This document shows positions 10,912-21,872 of a DNA stretch of 64,000 nucleotides, in pieces; the stretch's first letter is position 1, and each line of letters opens with the position of its first letter. The DNA lies in contig JAAWJI010000012.1 of NCBI GenBank assembly GCA_022796795.1, forward strand, positions 1 to 64,000, written 5' to 3'. The DNA comes from Lachnospiraceae bacterium (lineage in GTDB: Bacteria; Bacillota; Clostridia; Lachnospirales; Lachnospiraceae). Under the pieces are notes generated by a model. It ran no database searches. It saw only the letters and a list, made by a program, of their open reading frames with translations, and was not told the origin of the DNA. The position numbers and the translations under genes were made by a program.

Positions 10912-11421
10912 ATGACAGAGACATTGGTACAGTGGTTTGTGACCCACCTGGGAGGGAGCGCGGCCAAGGAGCTCATTGTGTTTCTTATTTCCATGGTTCC
11001 GATTTTGGAGCTGCGCGGAGGACTGCTGGCTGCAGGGCCGGCCTTTCTTGACATTCCCATTCTGCGGGCCGTTCCCATTTGTATTGTGGGAAATGTGATC
11101 CCGGTGCCTTTTATTCTGCTTTTGATTCGGTGGATTTTCAAGATCATGAAAAAGACCAGGATTTTCCGCCCTCTGGTGGAATGGCTGGAGAATAAGGCTA
11201 TGTCCAAGAAGGAGCAAATCGAAACCTATGGATTCTGGGGGCTTGTGCTCTTTGTGGGTATTCCCCTGCCCGGCACAGGGGCCTGGACCGGATCTTTGAT
11301 CGCCGCTTTGCTGGGAATGAAGTTTAAGAAAGCCTTCCCGGCTGTGCTTCTTGGCATTGCCATTGCCACGGTGATTATGTCTGCCCTTTCCTACGGACTT
11401 TTGGGAGCTGTGTTTGGGTAA
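10912..11421 (+). CDS. small multidrug-export / COG2426-type membrane protein
   Basis: ISMVPILELRGGLLAA... and GIPLPGTGAWTGSLIAALLGM. Confidence 0.82.
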   Translation: MTETLVQWFVTHLGGSAAKELIVFLISMVPILELRGGLLAAGPAFLDIPILRAVPICIVGNVIPVPFILLLIRWIFKIMKKTRIFRPLVEWLENKAMSKKEQIETYGFWGLVLFVGIPLPGTGAWTGSLIAALLGMKFKKAFPAVLLGIAIATVIMSALSYGLLGAVFG

Positions 11422-11443
11422 TTTTGGGTAAGAGGTGAGGAGT

Positions 11444-12472
11444 ATGAGGAAACGCTTGTTTTTTATCTACAATCCCCATGCGGGAAAGGAGCATATTCGG
11501 GGGAAACTGTATGGGATCATTCAGGCCATGGCCGACGCGGACTATGAGATTACCATTTATCCCACCAAATGCTATCTGGACGCCATGGAACAGATCATAG
11601 CTTTGCCGGATTGCTATGACCTGGTGGTCTGCAGCGGCGGGGACGGAACCCTGGACGAGGTGGTCAGCGGCATGATGCAGCGGCGGCAGCGGCTCCCCAT
11701 CGGCTATATTCCGGCGGGAACCTGCAATGACTTTGCCCGCAGCATGAAGATACCAGGCGATATGACAAAGGCGGCCCAGATTGCCGTGACCGGAGAGCGG
11801 TTTGCCTGTGATGTGGGCTCCTTTAATGAAAACAGCTTTGTGTACATTGCGGCGTTTGGAATTTTTACGGACGTGTCCTATTCCACCAAGCAGGAAATGA
11901 AGAATGTGCTGGGGCATATGGCCTATCTTATGGAGGGAATGAAGCGCCTGAAAAAAGTGCGCTCCTATGAGCTGAAGGTGACCAGTCAGGAAATGAGCTT
12001 TGAGGGAGACTTTCTGTTTGGAATGGTGACAAATTCCAAATCCGTCGGCGGCTTTAAGAGCATTATCGGAAAGAATGTGATCTTTGACGACGGCGTGTTT
12101 GAGGTGACTTTTATCCGCAGGCCCTCCAATGCCCTGGAGCTGCAGGAGATTTTGGCAGCCCTGGTGGTGGAGGAGATTGACAGCAAATACATGTATTCCT
12201 TCCGCAGCTCCCGCATTGTGGTGGAGTCGGAGGAAAAGATTCCCTGGACCCTGGATGGAGAGTTCGGCGGAGAACATAGCCATGTGGAGATCCGGAATAA
12301 CCGGCAGGCCGTGGATATTATCATTGCAAAGGAACGGCGGGCAGCCATTTCCCTGGAAGCGGCTCTGGAGGCGGAGGGACTCCTGGAAAGCCAGCGGCTG
12401 GAGCCGGCTGGGCCGGACACATGGGAAAGTCCCGGGGAAGAGAGGCTCTTGTTGCCAAAGTATCCGGGTTAA
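11444..12472 (+). CDS. diacylglycerol/YegS-type lipid kinase
   Basis: FFIYNPHAGKE, CSGGDGTLDEVVSG, PAGTCNDFAR. Confidence 0.92.
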   Translation: MRKRLFFIYNPHAGKEHIRGKLYGIIQAMADADYEITIYPTKCYLDAMEQIIALPDCYDLVVCSGGDGTLDEVVSGMMQRRQRLPIGYIPAGTCNDFARSMKIPGDMTKAAQIAVTGERFACDVGSFNENSFVYIAAFGIFTDVSYSTKQEMKNVLGHMAYLMEGMKRLKKVRSYELKVTSQEMSFEGDFLFGMVTNSKSVGGFKSIIGKNVIFDDGVFEVTFIRRPSNALELQEILAALVVEEIDSKYMYSFRSSRIVVESEEKIPWTLDGEFGGEHSHVEIRNNRQAVDIIIAKERRAAISLEAALEAEGLLESQRLEPAGPDTWESPGEERLLLPKYPG

Positions 12473-12522
12473 AGACAGAAAGAACGGGTTTTAAACCTGT
12501 GAAAAAGAGAAGGTGAGTGCAT

Positions 12523-14646
12523 ATGCAGGATATGAGAAGTATTTCGGAAATGTTTGGTGAGCAGGTGTTCAATGACACGGTCATGCAGGAGCGTCTGCCT
12601 AAAAAGATTTATAAGGAACTGAAAAAAACCATTGCCCAGGGCAAGGAGCTGGATCTGGCCGTGGCTGACGTGGTGGCTCATGAGATGAAGGAGTGGGCCC
12701 TGGAGCAGGGCGCTACCCATTATTCCCACTGGTTTCAGCCGTTGACCGGAGCCACAGCGGAAAAACACGATGCCTTTTTGTCCGCCCCTCAGCCCAGCGG
12801 CAAGGTGCTCATGGAGTTTTCCGGAAAAGAGCTGGTGAAGGGGGAGCCGGACGCCTCCTCCTTCCCCTCCGGAGGGCTGCGGGCCACCTTTGAGGCCCGG
12901 GGCTATACGGCCTGGGACTGCACCTCCCCGGCCTTTGTGCGCAAGCGGAATGGGGGAAATGGGGGAATTTTGTATATTCCCACCGCCTTTTGCTCCTATA
13001 AGGGAGAGGCCTTGGATCAGAAAACGCCCCTTCTGCGCTCCATGGAAGCCATTAATATTCAGGCCTTGCGCCTTCTGCGTCTCTTTGGAAATCAGACCTC
13101 TATGCGGGTAACCCCTTCGGTGGGCGCGGAGCAGGAGTATTTTCTGGTGGACCGGGACAAGTACCTGAAGCGAAAGGATCTGGTGTTTACCGGGAGAACC
13201 TTGTTCGGGGCCATGCCGCCTAAGGGGCAGGAGCTGGACGATCATTATTTTGGCGTGATCCGGGAGCGCATTGCGGATTTTATGCGGGATGTGAACACGG
13301 AGCTTTGGAAGCTTGGCGTGTCGGCCAAAACCCAGCACAATGAGGTGGCTCCGGGACAGCATGAGCTGGCGCCCATTTACGCCGAGTGTAATGTGGCGGT
13401 GGATCACAACCAGCTGGTCATGGAGACTCTGAAGCTGGTGGCCTATCGTCATGGCCTCCAGTGCGTGCTTCACGAGAAGCCCTTTGCGGGAGTCAACGGC
13501 TCTGGTAAGCACAACAACTGGTCTTTGACCACGGACGACGGCATCAATCTTTTGGAGCCTGGGAAGACCCCTCATGAAAACGTCCAGTTCCTGCTGGTGC
13601 TGATCTGCGTGCTGCGTGCCGTGGATAAGCATGGAGCGCTGCTGCGGGAATCTGCGGCTGATGTGGGAAATGATCACCGGCTGGGGGCCAATGAGGCTCC
13701 CCCTGCCATTATCTCCGTGTACCTGGGAGAGCAGCTGGAGGATGTGCTGGCTCAGCTTATCAGCACAGGAGCAGCCACTCACAGCCTGAAGGGCGGACAT
13801 TTACATACAGGAGTCCGGACCCTTCCGGATTTCGCCAAGGATGCCACAGACCGGAACCGGACCTCACCCTTTGCCTTTACGGGAAATAAGTTTGAGTTCC
13901 GCATGGTTGGCTCCAGGGATTCCATTGCCTCTGCCAATGTGGTGCTGAACACCATTGTGGCCGAGAGCTTTGCGGATGCCTGCGACCGTCTGGAAGGGGC
14001 GGAGGATTTTGAGCTGGCGGTCCATGATCTCATCAAGGAATACGCGTCTGCCCACCAGCGCATTGTCTTTAACGGCAATGGTTACTCTCAGGAGTGGGTG
14101 GAGGAGGCTCGGGAGCGGGGACTGCCCAACCTGACCTGTATGGTGGAGACTATTCCGGCCCTGGTGTCTGAGGAGACGGTGAAGCTGTTTGAACGGTTTG
14201 GGGTATTTACCCGGGCAGAGCTGGAATCACGGGCAGAGATTAAATATGAGACCTACACCAAGGCCATGAACATTGAGGCCAGGGCCATGATCGACATTGC
14301 CAGCAAGCAGATTATCCCGTCCGTAGTGCGCTATACCACAGCTCTGGCATCCTCTATCAACCAGATTAAGGAGGCCTGCGGGGAGGCCAATATCAGCGTG
14401 CAGATCGAGCTTTTGAAGGACTGCTCCACAGGTCTTTCGGCCACCAAGGCGGCTTTGAAGCAGCTGATCGCCCTGACGGACCGGGCGGAGGAATACCCGG
14501 AGGGGCGGGAGCGGGCCTGTTATTTCCGGGAAAAGGTGGTGCCGGCCATGGAAGAGCTGCGCTGTCCTGTGGACAAGCTGGAGATGCTGGTGGCCAAGGA
14601 CATGTGGCCCATGCCCTCCTACGGGGATTTGCTTTTTGAAGTGTAA
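12523..14646 (+). CDS. glnA: glutamine synthetase type III
   Basis: ~707 aa; [42 protein letters not shown] motifs of GSIII. Confidence 0.95.
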   Translation: MQDMRSISEMFGEQVFNDTVMQERLPKKIYKELKKTIAQGKELDLAVADVVAHEMKEWALEQGATHYSHWFQPLTGATAEKHDAFLSAPQPSGKVLMEFSGKELVKGEPDASSFPSGGLRATFEARGYTAWDCTSPAFVRKRNGGNGGILYIPTAFCSYKGEALDQKTPLLRSMEAINIQALRLLRLFGNQTSMRVTPSVGAEQEYFLVDRDKYLKRKDLVFTGRTLFGAMPPKGQELDDHYFGVIRERIADFMRDVNTELWKLGVSAKTQHNEVAPGQHELAPIYAECNVAVDHNQLVMETLKLVAYRHGLQCVLHEKPFAGVNGSGKHNNWSLTTDDGINLLEPGKTPHENVQFLLVLICVLRAVDKHGALLRESAADVGNDHRLGANEAPPAIISVYLGEQLEDVLAQLISTGAATHSLKGGHLHTGVRTLPDFAKDATDRNRTSPFAFTGNKFEFRMVGSRDSIASANVVLNTIVAESFADACDRLEGAEDFELAVHDLIKEYASAHQRIVFNGNGYSQEWVEEARERGLPNLTCMVETIPALVSEETVKLFERFGVFTRAELESRAEIKYETYTKAMNIEARAMIDIASKQIIPSVVRYTTALASSINQIKEACGEANISVQIELLKDCSTGLSATKAALKQLIALTDRAEEYPEGRERACYFREKVVPAMEELRCPVDKLEMLVAKDMWPMPSYGDLLFEV

Positions 14647-14671
14647 AGTTTCTGGAGACAGAATGCAAAAA

Positions 14672-15877
14672 CTATAGATCCGGCGAAGCGGATGCGGGAC
14701 CGGAGGATCCCTTCCGCAGCCAGGCGTTCCAGACAATGGAGAGAAATGCTGCGGCTACGGCGATGATAACAGTGCTCATGCCGCCCAAGATTCCTACGCG
14801 CTGGGAGATGAGGCCGATGACAGAGGGCATGAGGATGGCGCCCAGGCTTCCGAAGGTCATGAGGAAGCTTAAGGCCATAGGGTATTCCTCGGCCAAGAAG
14901 CCTACGTCTGCCACGGTGGTGGGATAGAGGCCGGCCATGAAAAGACCGATTCCCATAACTCCCACAGCAGAGGCCAGGGGGGAGCTGCCAAACAGCAGCA
15001 GGCAGAAGAAGATCAGGTAGCCTGCGGCGCTTCCCAGGAGAAAGATGGATTTTTTGATCCGGGTGGTCAGAACAGCGCTGAGGAGGCGTCCTGCCAGCAT
15101 GACGATCCACAGGACGCTGGCCATGATCTGGGAGAACTGGGGGCTCATGATTCCGGAGTCCTGGAGATAGATAATAAGCCAGCCGTTTACAGCCTGTTCG
15201 GCAGCCAGATAGGAAAAGAGAATACAGCAGGCAGCCAGAAAGCAGGGATGGCGCAGAAAGCCAAGACCTGAGCCGCTGTCTGCTTTTTTCTGGGGAAAAT
15301 TTCTGGGAATATTTAGTTTCCGCAGCATGGGAAGCTGGCTTACCAGCAAAATCAGCTCCAAAAGCACGGCCAGCGTCCACAGATTGGCGCCCCGGCTTGC
15401 GCAGAACAGCACCAGCAGCGGACCTAAAAAGGCTCCCAGGCAGTAGATTCCGTGGAGCAGGTTCAAAGCCCAGGCTTTCCCGGTGGCCACGTCCGTGATA
15501 ACAGCATTGTTGAAATTGCTGATGGCGCCCCGATTAATGCCGGTGAGGAAAAAAGCCAGCAACAGCAGCAGGGGATTTCCCGTAAGGAAAATCAGGAGAA
15601 ATGCCATGACCCCGGCGCTGCACAGAATCATCATGCTTTTGCGCCGGCCCAGATACAGGGGCAGAAGGCCGCTGATAAAGCTGGAGATCAGATTTCCGAT
15701 GGAATGGGAGGAGATGAGAAAACCGGACATCTCATAGCTGATATTGTAGGAAGCCCTTAAGTAAGGCTGCAGGGCTCCCACCATCAGGGCCATAATACCG
15801 TTGATGAGGTAGAGATAGCTGCAGCCGGTAAAAACGCGGGCGTCCTCTTTGGACAGCCCTTTTTGTTTCTCTGACAT
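14672..15877 (-). CDS. MFS transporter
   Basis: 12-TM hydrophobic pattern with MFS-type N-terminal half. Confidence 0.85.
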   Translation of the reverse strand: MSEKQKGLSKEDARVFTGCSYLYLINGIMALMVGALQPYLRASYNISYEMSGFLISSHSIGNLISSFISGLLPLYLGRRKSMMILCSAGVMAFLLIFLTGNPLLLLLAFFLTGINRGAISNFNNAVITDVATGKAWALNLLHGIYCLGAFLGPLLVLFCASRGANLWTLAVLLELILLVSQLPMLRKLNIPRNFPQKKADSGSGLGFLRHPCFLAACCILFSYLAAEQAVNGWLIIYLQDSGIMSPQFSQIMASVLWIVMLAGRLLSAVLTTRIKKSIFLLGSAAGYLIFFCLLLFGSSPLASAVGVMGIGLFMAGLYPTTVADVGFLAEEYPMALSFLMTFGSLGAILMPSVIGLISQRVGILGGMSTVIIAVAAAFLSIVWNAWLRKGSSGPASASPDL

Positions 15878-16047
15878 GATTAGATTCCTTTCCGGATTTT
15901 AGAGCTGGGGGCGTTGGCTTCCCACAAAGGAGAAGCAGTGGAATTTCAGCAGCGCTGTAAAGGAAAACCCCCAGAGCAGAGGAGGCGGGTGCGCCTCCGG
16001 CCCCAGGGGCTTTTGTAACGGCTATGTGGAAGAGCTGTCAAAGAAAA

Positions 16048-17457
16048 TCAGTTCAGCTTAAAGCCGAAATAGCGTACCGCATTGTTGTAGGAAATTCCCT
16101 GCACCATCTCTTTCAGCGCCCGGTAGTCTGCGGGATACTCCCCGTTTTCTACCCAGCCGCCCAGAAGCTCACAGAGGATCCGGCGGAAATACTCATGGCG
16201 CGTGTAGGACAGAAAGCTTCTGGAGTCGGTGAGCATGCCGATGAAATTGCCCAAAAGTCCCAGGTTTGCCAGGGTGGTCATCTGCTCGGTCATGCCGGCC
16301 TTGTGGTCATTGAACCACCAGGCGCTTCCCTGCTGAATCTTGCCGATGGTATCCGCATCCTGGAAGCAGCCCAGAATGGTGCCGATGGAGGCATTGTCGT
16401 TGGGATTCAGGGAATACAGAATCGTCTTGGGCAGCTGATCCGTGGTGATCAGGGCGTTGAGGAAATCTGCCATCTGGGCAGAGGGAGCGTAGTTGTTGAT
16501 GCAGTCATAGCCGGTATCCGGTCCCAGCTGCTGATAGCGCAGGGTGTTGTTATCCCGCTTGCAGCCATAGTGGAGCTGCATAACCCAGCCCCGGGCGTGA
16601 TATTCTCTTCCCACAAAGATCATATAAGCTGTCTTGAATTTCAGCTGCTCCTCCAGGGTGGGAAGCTGCCCTGCCAGACGGCGGGCAAAAATGGCCTCCA
16701 GCTCCTCCTCCGAGGCAGGTGCGTACATCACATAGTCCAGGGCGTGATCTGACACGCTGCATCCGTGATCTGCGAAATAATCCATGCGTGCCTTCAGGGC
16801 AGCCTTCAGATCCGAGAAGGTTTTCACCGGAACGCCGCTGACCTGGCCTAAGGTGTTCAGGTAATCCAGATACTCCGGCTTTTCCATGTTCATGGCCTTG
16901 TCCGGACGCCAGGCCGGCAGCACCTGCACCTCAAAGGTGGGATCCTTAGCTAGCTTTTCATGCCATTCCAGAGAATCCACCGGATCGTCTGTGGTGCAGA
17001 TAAGCTTTACGTTGGACTGGCGGATGATATTGCGCACGGACATGCCGTCTTCCTGCAGTTTGGCGTTGCACAGGTTCCAAACTTCCTCGGCAGTCTGGCC
17101 GTTCAGGCAGCCTGTGTATCCAAAGTAGCGCTGCAGCTCCAGATGGCTCCAGTGATAAAGGGGATTGCCAATGGCCTTCTCCAGAGTCTCCGCCCATTTC
17201 TGAAATTTCTCCCGATCTGAAGCGCCGCCTGTGATATAGTACTCGTCAATACCGTTGGAGCGCATCTGGCGCCATTTGTAGTGGTCGCCTCCCAGCCATA
17301 CCTGGGTGATATTCTCAAACTTCCGGTCCTCGGCAATCTCCCGGGGATTGATGTGGCAGTGATAGTCCAGGATAGGCATGACAGAAGCGTATTCGTGGTA
17401 CAGCTTCTGGGCCGTCTCGGTGGATAACAAAAAGTCTTTGTCCATAAATGGTTTCAT
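16048..17457 (-). CDS. uxaC: glucuronate isomerase
   Basis: MKPFMDKDFLLSTETAQKLYHEYASVMPILDYHCHINPREIAEDRKFENI; start refined to ATG 17457. Confidence 0.96.
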   Translation of the reverse strand: MKPFMDKDFLLSTETAQKLYHEYASVMPILDYHCHINPREIAEDRKFENITQVWLGGDHYKWRQMRSNGIDEYYITGGASDREKFQKWAETLEKAIGNPLYHWSHLELQRYFGYTGCLNGQTAEEVWNLCNAKLQEDGMSVRNIIRQSNVKLICTTDDPVDSLEWHEKLAKDPTFEVQVLPAWRPDKAMNMEKPEYLDYLNTLGQVSGVPVKTFSDLKAALKARMDYFADHGCSVSDHALDYVMYAPASEEELEAIFARRLAGQLPTLEEQLKFKTAYMIFVGREYHARGWVMQLHYGCKRDNNTLRYQQLGPDTGYDCINNYAPSAQMADFLNALITTDQLPKTILYSLNPNDNASIGTILGCFQDADTIGKIQQGSAWWFNDHKAGMTEQMTTLANLGLLGNFIGMLTDSRSFLSYTRHEYFRRILCELLGGWVENGEYPADYRALKEMVQGISYNNAVRYFGFKLN

Positions 17458-17537
17458 GATAGTCCTCCTTAATATAAAATGATAATTTACCCTCAGCGGA
17501 CAAGGGGCATGTATCCCTTTGCCCATTGAGAGTACTT

Positions 17538-18554
17538 TCAGATCAGAGAAAAAAACGGTTCGTCCGTGGTACCCCGGGCTATAAGCTTGGCAGACAGAAC
17601 CGTCCGGGCCGGTACGGGTTCTCCCTCCAGCGCCCGGATCAGCAGGGAAATGGCGTTGGTGCAGGAGAAGGAAAGCTGATTGTCAATGGTGCTCAGCTCC
17701 GGATCGCAGCACAGGGCCAGCTTGGAATTGTTGTATCCCAGGATCGATAGCTCATGTGGAACAGAGATTCCATGGGAACGGGCAAATTTCAAAGCGCCAA
17801 TGCCCATTTCATCATCGCAGGTCAGGATTACGTCAAAGGAATTCTTTTCCCACAGGGCTTCCAGGAAATCCCTGGTCTCGGCAATGGAACCATTGACGCA
17901 GGCGCTGTGAAAATCCTCCCGCTGTAGCCCCAGGTCCCGGCAGGCGTCCTCAAAGCCGGCCAGCTTTCTTTGGCCGCTGTAGGAGAGGGCGCGGTACAGG
18001 TACAAGGGCCGTTTGCGGCCGCTTTCCAGAAACCGCCTGGTGCTGGCGTGCAGGGCTTCGTAGTCGTCGCAGAGGGAGCAGTAGATCTGTTCCCCCTCCA
18101 GATATCCGTTTAAGATAATCACAGGAATCTCCTGAGCAGCCTCCAGAATATACTGGTTCTTTTCGGCTTCCGCCTCCACGAAGTTGGAACCCACCAGGAT
18201 CACCGCATCCACCCGTTTGGACAGCAGCAGATCCAGGTATTTCTTTTTGGCTGCATGGTCATAGCCCGTGCAGCACAGCAGGGAATCATAGCCGTGAGAG
18301 CGCAGTCCCTGCTCCAAAAGGTAGATAGCCGAGGCCAGATAAGGGTCCGAGGAGTCGGCGCAGAGGATGCCTATGGTGTTCATGGTATTGAGCCCCAGGC
18401 CTCTGGCAAAGGCGTTGGGAGTGTAGCCTGTTTCTTCTATAATAGAAAGAATCTTTTGGCGGGTGGCTTCGCTGACCTTGCCGCTCTCGTTTAAAACCCG
18501 GGAGACAGTGGCGATGGAAACACCGGCCTTTTTGGAAATATCGTAGATATTCAT
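17538..18554 (-). CDS. LacI family transcriptional regulator (probable hexuronate regulator)
   Basis: MNIYDISKKAGVSIATVSRVLNESGKVSEATRQKI; divergent from uxaA. Confidence 0.93.
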   Translation of the reverse strand: MNIYDISKKAGVSIATVSRVLNESGKVSEATRQKILSIIEETGYTPNAFARGLGLNTMNTIGILCADSSDPYLASAIYLLEQGLRSHGYDSLLCCTGYDHAAKKKYLDLLLSKRVDAVILVGSNFVEAEAEKNQYILEAAQEIPVIILNGYLEGEQIYCSLCDDYEALHASTRRFLESGRKRPLYLYRALSYSGQRKLAGFEDACRDLGLQREDFHSACVNGSIAETRDFLEALWEKNSFDVILTCDDEMGIGALKFARSHGISVPHELSILGYNNSKLALCCDPELSTIDNQLSFSCTNAISLLIRALEGEPVPARTVLSAKLIARGTTDEPFFSLI

Positions 18555-18575
18555 AGGGAGCAGTCACCTCGCTTG

Positions 18576-18589
18576 TGTAAGTGCTTACA
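18576..18589. promoter_or_regulatory. LacI-type operator TGTAA-GTGC-TTACA
   Basis: Palindrome in the leader of the divergent lacI; same half-sites as 18735-18750. Confidence 0.7.
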
Positions 18590-18703
18590 TAATACATACC
18601 TATTATACATGCTGAAACAGGAAAAATCAATCGGAATTTTACAAAAATGACTAAAATATAATGGTAAACCTAATAAAAATTGATAAAGTAACGAAAAAAC
18701 GCA

Positions 18704-18732
18704 TTGACAACCAAAGACAAGTGAGCTAATAT
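18704..18732 (+). promoter_or_regulatory. sigma-A promoter TTGACA-N17-TAATAT for uxaA
   Basis: Consensus -35 and near-consensus -10 with 17-bp spacing, immediately followed by an operator. Confidence 0.8.
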
Positions 18733-18734
18733 AA

Positions 18735-18750
18735 ATGTAAGCATTTACAT
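18735..18750. promoter_or_regulatory. LacI-type operator ATGTAA-GCAT-TTACAT
   Basis: Palindrome just downstream of the uxaA -10. Confidence 0.75.
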
Positions 18751-18788
18751 TGAGAGCGATAATAAGGAAGAATAGAGGAGAAAGGTAT

Positions 18789-20270
18789 ATGCAGGACTTT
18801 ATCAAGATTCATCCCGATGACATGGTAGCGGTGGCCTTGCGGCCGCTGGAAAAGGGACGGGTGCTGGAGGTGTCCGGCACACAGGTGACTCTGCTGGAGG
18901 ATATTCCCCAGGGACATAAGTTTGCGCTTCAGGATGTGGAGAGCGGAGCGCCGGTCATCAAGTATCAGGAACCCATCGGCGTGGCCAGGGAATCCATCCC
19001 CAGGGGAGCCTGGGTACATACCCATAACCTGAAGACAGGTTTGGGAGATCTTTTGACCTACACCTATACGCCTAAGGCCAAGGACCTGGAGCCAAAAGAG
19101 GCTGTATGCTTCCAGGGGTATCGCCGGGCTGACGGAAAGGTGGGGGTACGAAACGAAATCTGGATCATTCCCACTGTGGGCTGCGTGAATAATGTGGCCA
19201 CCTCCATTGAGCGCCAGGCCCAGAAATATGTGTCGGGGACCGTGGAGGAGATCGTGGCCTTCCCCCATCCCTACGGCTGTTCTCAGATGGGAGAGGACCA
19301 GGACAATACCAGACAGATTCTGGCGGATCTGGTCAATCATCCCAACGCAGGGGCAGTGTTGGTGCTGGGTTTGGGCTGTGAAAACAGCAATATTGAGGAA
19401 CTGAAAAAGTATATTGGCCCCTATGATTCGGAGCGGGTGAAATTTCTGGTTTCCCAGGAATGTGAAGACGAGATTGCCGAAGCTCTTCATATGATAGAAG
19501 GCCTGGCGGCGTATGCAGGGCAATTCCATCGGGAGCCGGTACCGGTAAGCGAGCTGATAATCGGCATGAAATGCGGCGGATCCGACGGCCTGTCTGGGAT
19601 CACAGCCAATCCGGCTGTGGGAGCATTTTCGGATCTGCTTATCGCCCAGGGGGGAACCACCATACTTACAGAGGTGCCGGAGATGTTTGGGGCGGAGACC
19701 CTCTTGATGAACCGTTGTGAGAACCAGGAGCTGTTTCAGAAGACCGTGGATCTTATCAATGATTTTAAGAATTATTTTACCAGCCATAACCAGACCATTT
19801 ATGAGAATCCCTCTCCAGGAAATAAAAAGGGAGGTATTTCCACCCTGGAGGACAAATCTCTGGGCTGCACCCAGAAATCCGGCAGCGCTCCGGTGCGGGG
19901 AGTGCTTCGGTATGGAGAGGCTGTAAAGACCAAGGGACTGAACCTTTTAAGCGCGCCGGGCAACGATCTGGTAGCCTCCACAGCCCTGGCGGCCTCGGGC
20001 GCCCAGATTGTGTTGTTTACTACGGGACGGGGAACGCCCTTTGCATCCCCGGTGCCCACGGTAAAGATTTCCTCCAATTCCGCTCTGTTCCAGAAAAAGG
20101 AAAACTGGATCGACTTCAACTGCGGCGTGCTGGTGGAGGATACGGATATGGAGGAACTGGCGGCTTCCCTGTTCCAGTATGTGGTGGCTGTGGCTTCCGG
20201 GGAAAAGGTGAAGGCGGAGAAGGCGGGCTTTCACGATATGGCTATTTTCAAGCAGGGCGTGACTCTGTAG
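18789..20270 (+). CDS. uxaA: altronate dehydratase
   Basis: N-terminal SAF-like domain plus GVRNEIWIIPTVGCVNN and MKCGGSDGLSGITANPAVGA. Confidence 0.95.
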   Translation: MQDFIKIHPDDMVAVALRPLEKGRVLEVSGTQVTLLEDIPQGHKFALQDVESGAPVIKYQEPIGVARESIPRGAWVHTHNLKTGLGDLLTYTYTPKAKDLEPKEAVCFQGYRRADGKVGVRNEIWIIPTVGCVNNVATSIERQAQKYVSGTVEEIVAFPHPYGCSQMGEDQDNTRQILADLVNHPNAGAVLVLGLGCENSNIEELKKYIGPYDSERVKFLVSQECEDEIAEALHMIEGLAAYAGQFHREPVPVSELIIGMKCGGSDGLSGITANPAVGAFSDLLIAQGGTTILTEVPEMFGAETLLMNRCENQELFQKTVDLINDFKNYFTSHNQTIYENPSPGNKKGGISTLEDKSLGCTQKSGSAPVRGVLRYGEAVKTKGLNLLSAPGNDLVASTALAASGAQIVLFTTGRGTPFASPVPTVKISSNSALFQKKENWIDFNCGVLVEDTDMEELAASLFQYVVAVASGEKVKAEKAGFHDMAIFKQGVTL

Positions 20271-20387
20271 GGGCTTGGGACGACCTGTGGAAAGAACCAA
20301 ATTTGCAAGGAGTTCCCCGTTATGGATCAGGGATACGCGGATCCATGGCGGGATGGAGATAAAAGTAAGAAAAAGGAGAGTGTAATC

Positions 20388-21872
20388 ATGAAAAAACTGT
20401 GCTATGCAACACTGGAAGAGCAGGGCTATGAAGGATATCTTTTGAAGGAGGCTCCGGAGCGGGTTCTGCAGTTTGGCGAGGGAAATTTCCTCCGGGCCTT
20501 TGTGGACTATTTCTTTGACATGATGAACGAGAAGGCTGGGTTTAACGGAAAGGTAGTGCTGTGCCAGCCCATTGCCCCGGGGCTTGCGGACATGATTAAC
20601 CAGCAGGAGGGACTGTACACCCTGTATCTGCGTGGATTTGAAAACGGCCAAAAGGTCAATGACAAGCGGATTATCAGCTGTGTGAGCAGATGCCTGAATC
20701 CCTATAAGGATTACCAGGCTTTGATGGATTGCGCCAAGAACCCGGACCTTCGTTATATCGCCTGCAATACCACAGAGGCAGGGATCGTCTATGATCCGGC
20801 CTGCCAGTTTGCGGATCAGCCTGCGTCCAGCTATCCGGGCAAGCTGACGCAGTTCCTCTATGAGCGGTTCCAGCAGTTTGGCTCCCAGCCGGGCAAGGGC
20901 TTTGTGGTGCTTTCCTGCGAGCTTATTGACAACAATGGAAAAGAGCTGGAGAAGTGCGTGCTCCAGTATGCACAGCAGTGGGCATTGGGCCAGGATTTTG
21001 AGAAGTGGATCCAGGAGGAGAATATTTTCTGCTCCACTCTGGTGGACCGGATCGTAACCGGCTATCCCAGAACTGAGGCCGCGGCGATCAATGAGGAGAA
21101 TGGATACGAGGATAACCTGATTGATACCGGAGAAGTTTTTGGATTCTGGGTGATCGAGGGACCGGAAAGCCTGAAAAAGGAGCTGCCCTTTGACAAGGCA
21201 GGCCTGCCTGTGCTGATTACCGATAACCATAAGCCCTACAAGCAGAGAAAGGTGCGCATCCTCAACGGCGCTCACACCAGCATGGTGCTGGGAGCTTACC
21301 TGGCCGGCCAGGACATTGTGCGGGACTGCATGGAGGATTCCGTGATCCAGGGCTTTATGAACAAGACTATTTATGAGGAGATTATTCCCACGCTGACATT
21401 GCCCAAGGAAGAGCTGGAGGGCTTTGCCGCTTCCGTAACCGAGCGGTTTAAGAATCCCTTTATTGATCACGCTCTGCTGGCTATCGCTCTCAACTCCACC
21501 TCCAAGTGGAAGGCCCGCGTCATGCCAAGCTTGAAGGGATATGTGGAGAAGTTTGGGGAGCTGCCCAAATGCATCACCGCATCCTTTGCCTTCTATATTG
21601 CGTTTTTCAGCGGTCATACCCTGACTGAGGAGGGACTGACGGGAACCAGAGGAGACCAGGAGTATACCATTAAGGACGACCGGTTTGTGCTGGAGTTCTT
21701 CGCAGAACACAAGAATGACGATCCGGCTGCCATGGCTTGCGCCGTATGCGCCAATGAAGCTTTCTGGGGTGAGGATTTAAGCAAGCTTCCCGGCTTTGAG
21801 GAGGCTGTGGCCGGTTATCTGGCCCAGATTCGTGACAAGGGAACCTATGAGGTAATGAAAGCGTGTCTGTAA
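20388..21872 (+). CDS. uxaB: tagaturonate reductase (altronate oxidoreductase)
   Basis: QFGEGNFLRAFVDYFFDMMNEKAGFNG; mannitol dehydrogenase superfamily. Confidence 0.94.
   Translation: MKKLCYATLEEQGYEGYLLKEAPERVLQFGEGNFLRAFVDYFFDMMNEKAGFNGKVVLCQPIAPGLADMINQQEGLYTLYLRGFENGQKVNDKRIISCVSRCLNPYKDYQALMDCAKNPDLRYIACNTTEAGIVYDPACQFADQPASSYPGKLTQFLYERFQQFGSQPGKGFVVLSCELIDNNGKELEKCVLQYAQQWALGQDFEKWIQEENIFCSTLVDRIVTGYPRTEAAAINEENGYEDNLIDTGEVFGFWVIEGPESLKKELPFDKAGLPVLITDNHKPYKQRKVRILNGAHTSMVLGAYLAGQDIVRDCMEDSVIQGFMNKTIYEEIIPTLTLPKEELEGFAASVTERFKNPFIDHALLAIALNSTSKWKARVMPSLKGYVEKFGELPKCITASFAFYIAFFSGHTLTEEGLTGTRGDQEYTIKDDRFVLEFFAEHKNDDPAAMACAVCANEAFWGEDLSKLPGFEEAVAGYLAQIRDKGTYEVMKACL

Noticed and set aside
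12469-13800. 443-aa antisense ORF opposite glnA
   Set aside because: High-GC shadow ORF fully antisense to a clear GSIII gene, with no recognisable motifs.
16024-16752. 242-aa plus-strand ORF inside uxaC
   Set aside because: Antisense to a highly recognisable glucuronate isomerase.
19947-21710. 587-aa minus-strand ORF across uxaA/uxaB
   Set aside because: Shadow ORF opposite two strongly supported genes; composition reflects antisense codons.
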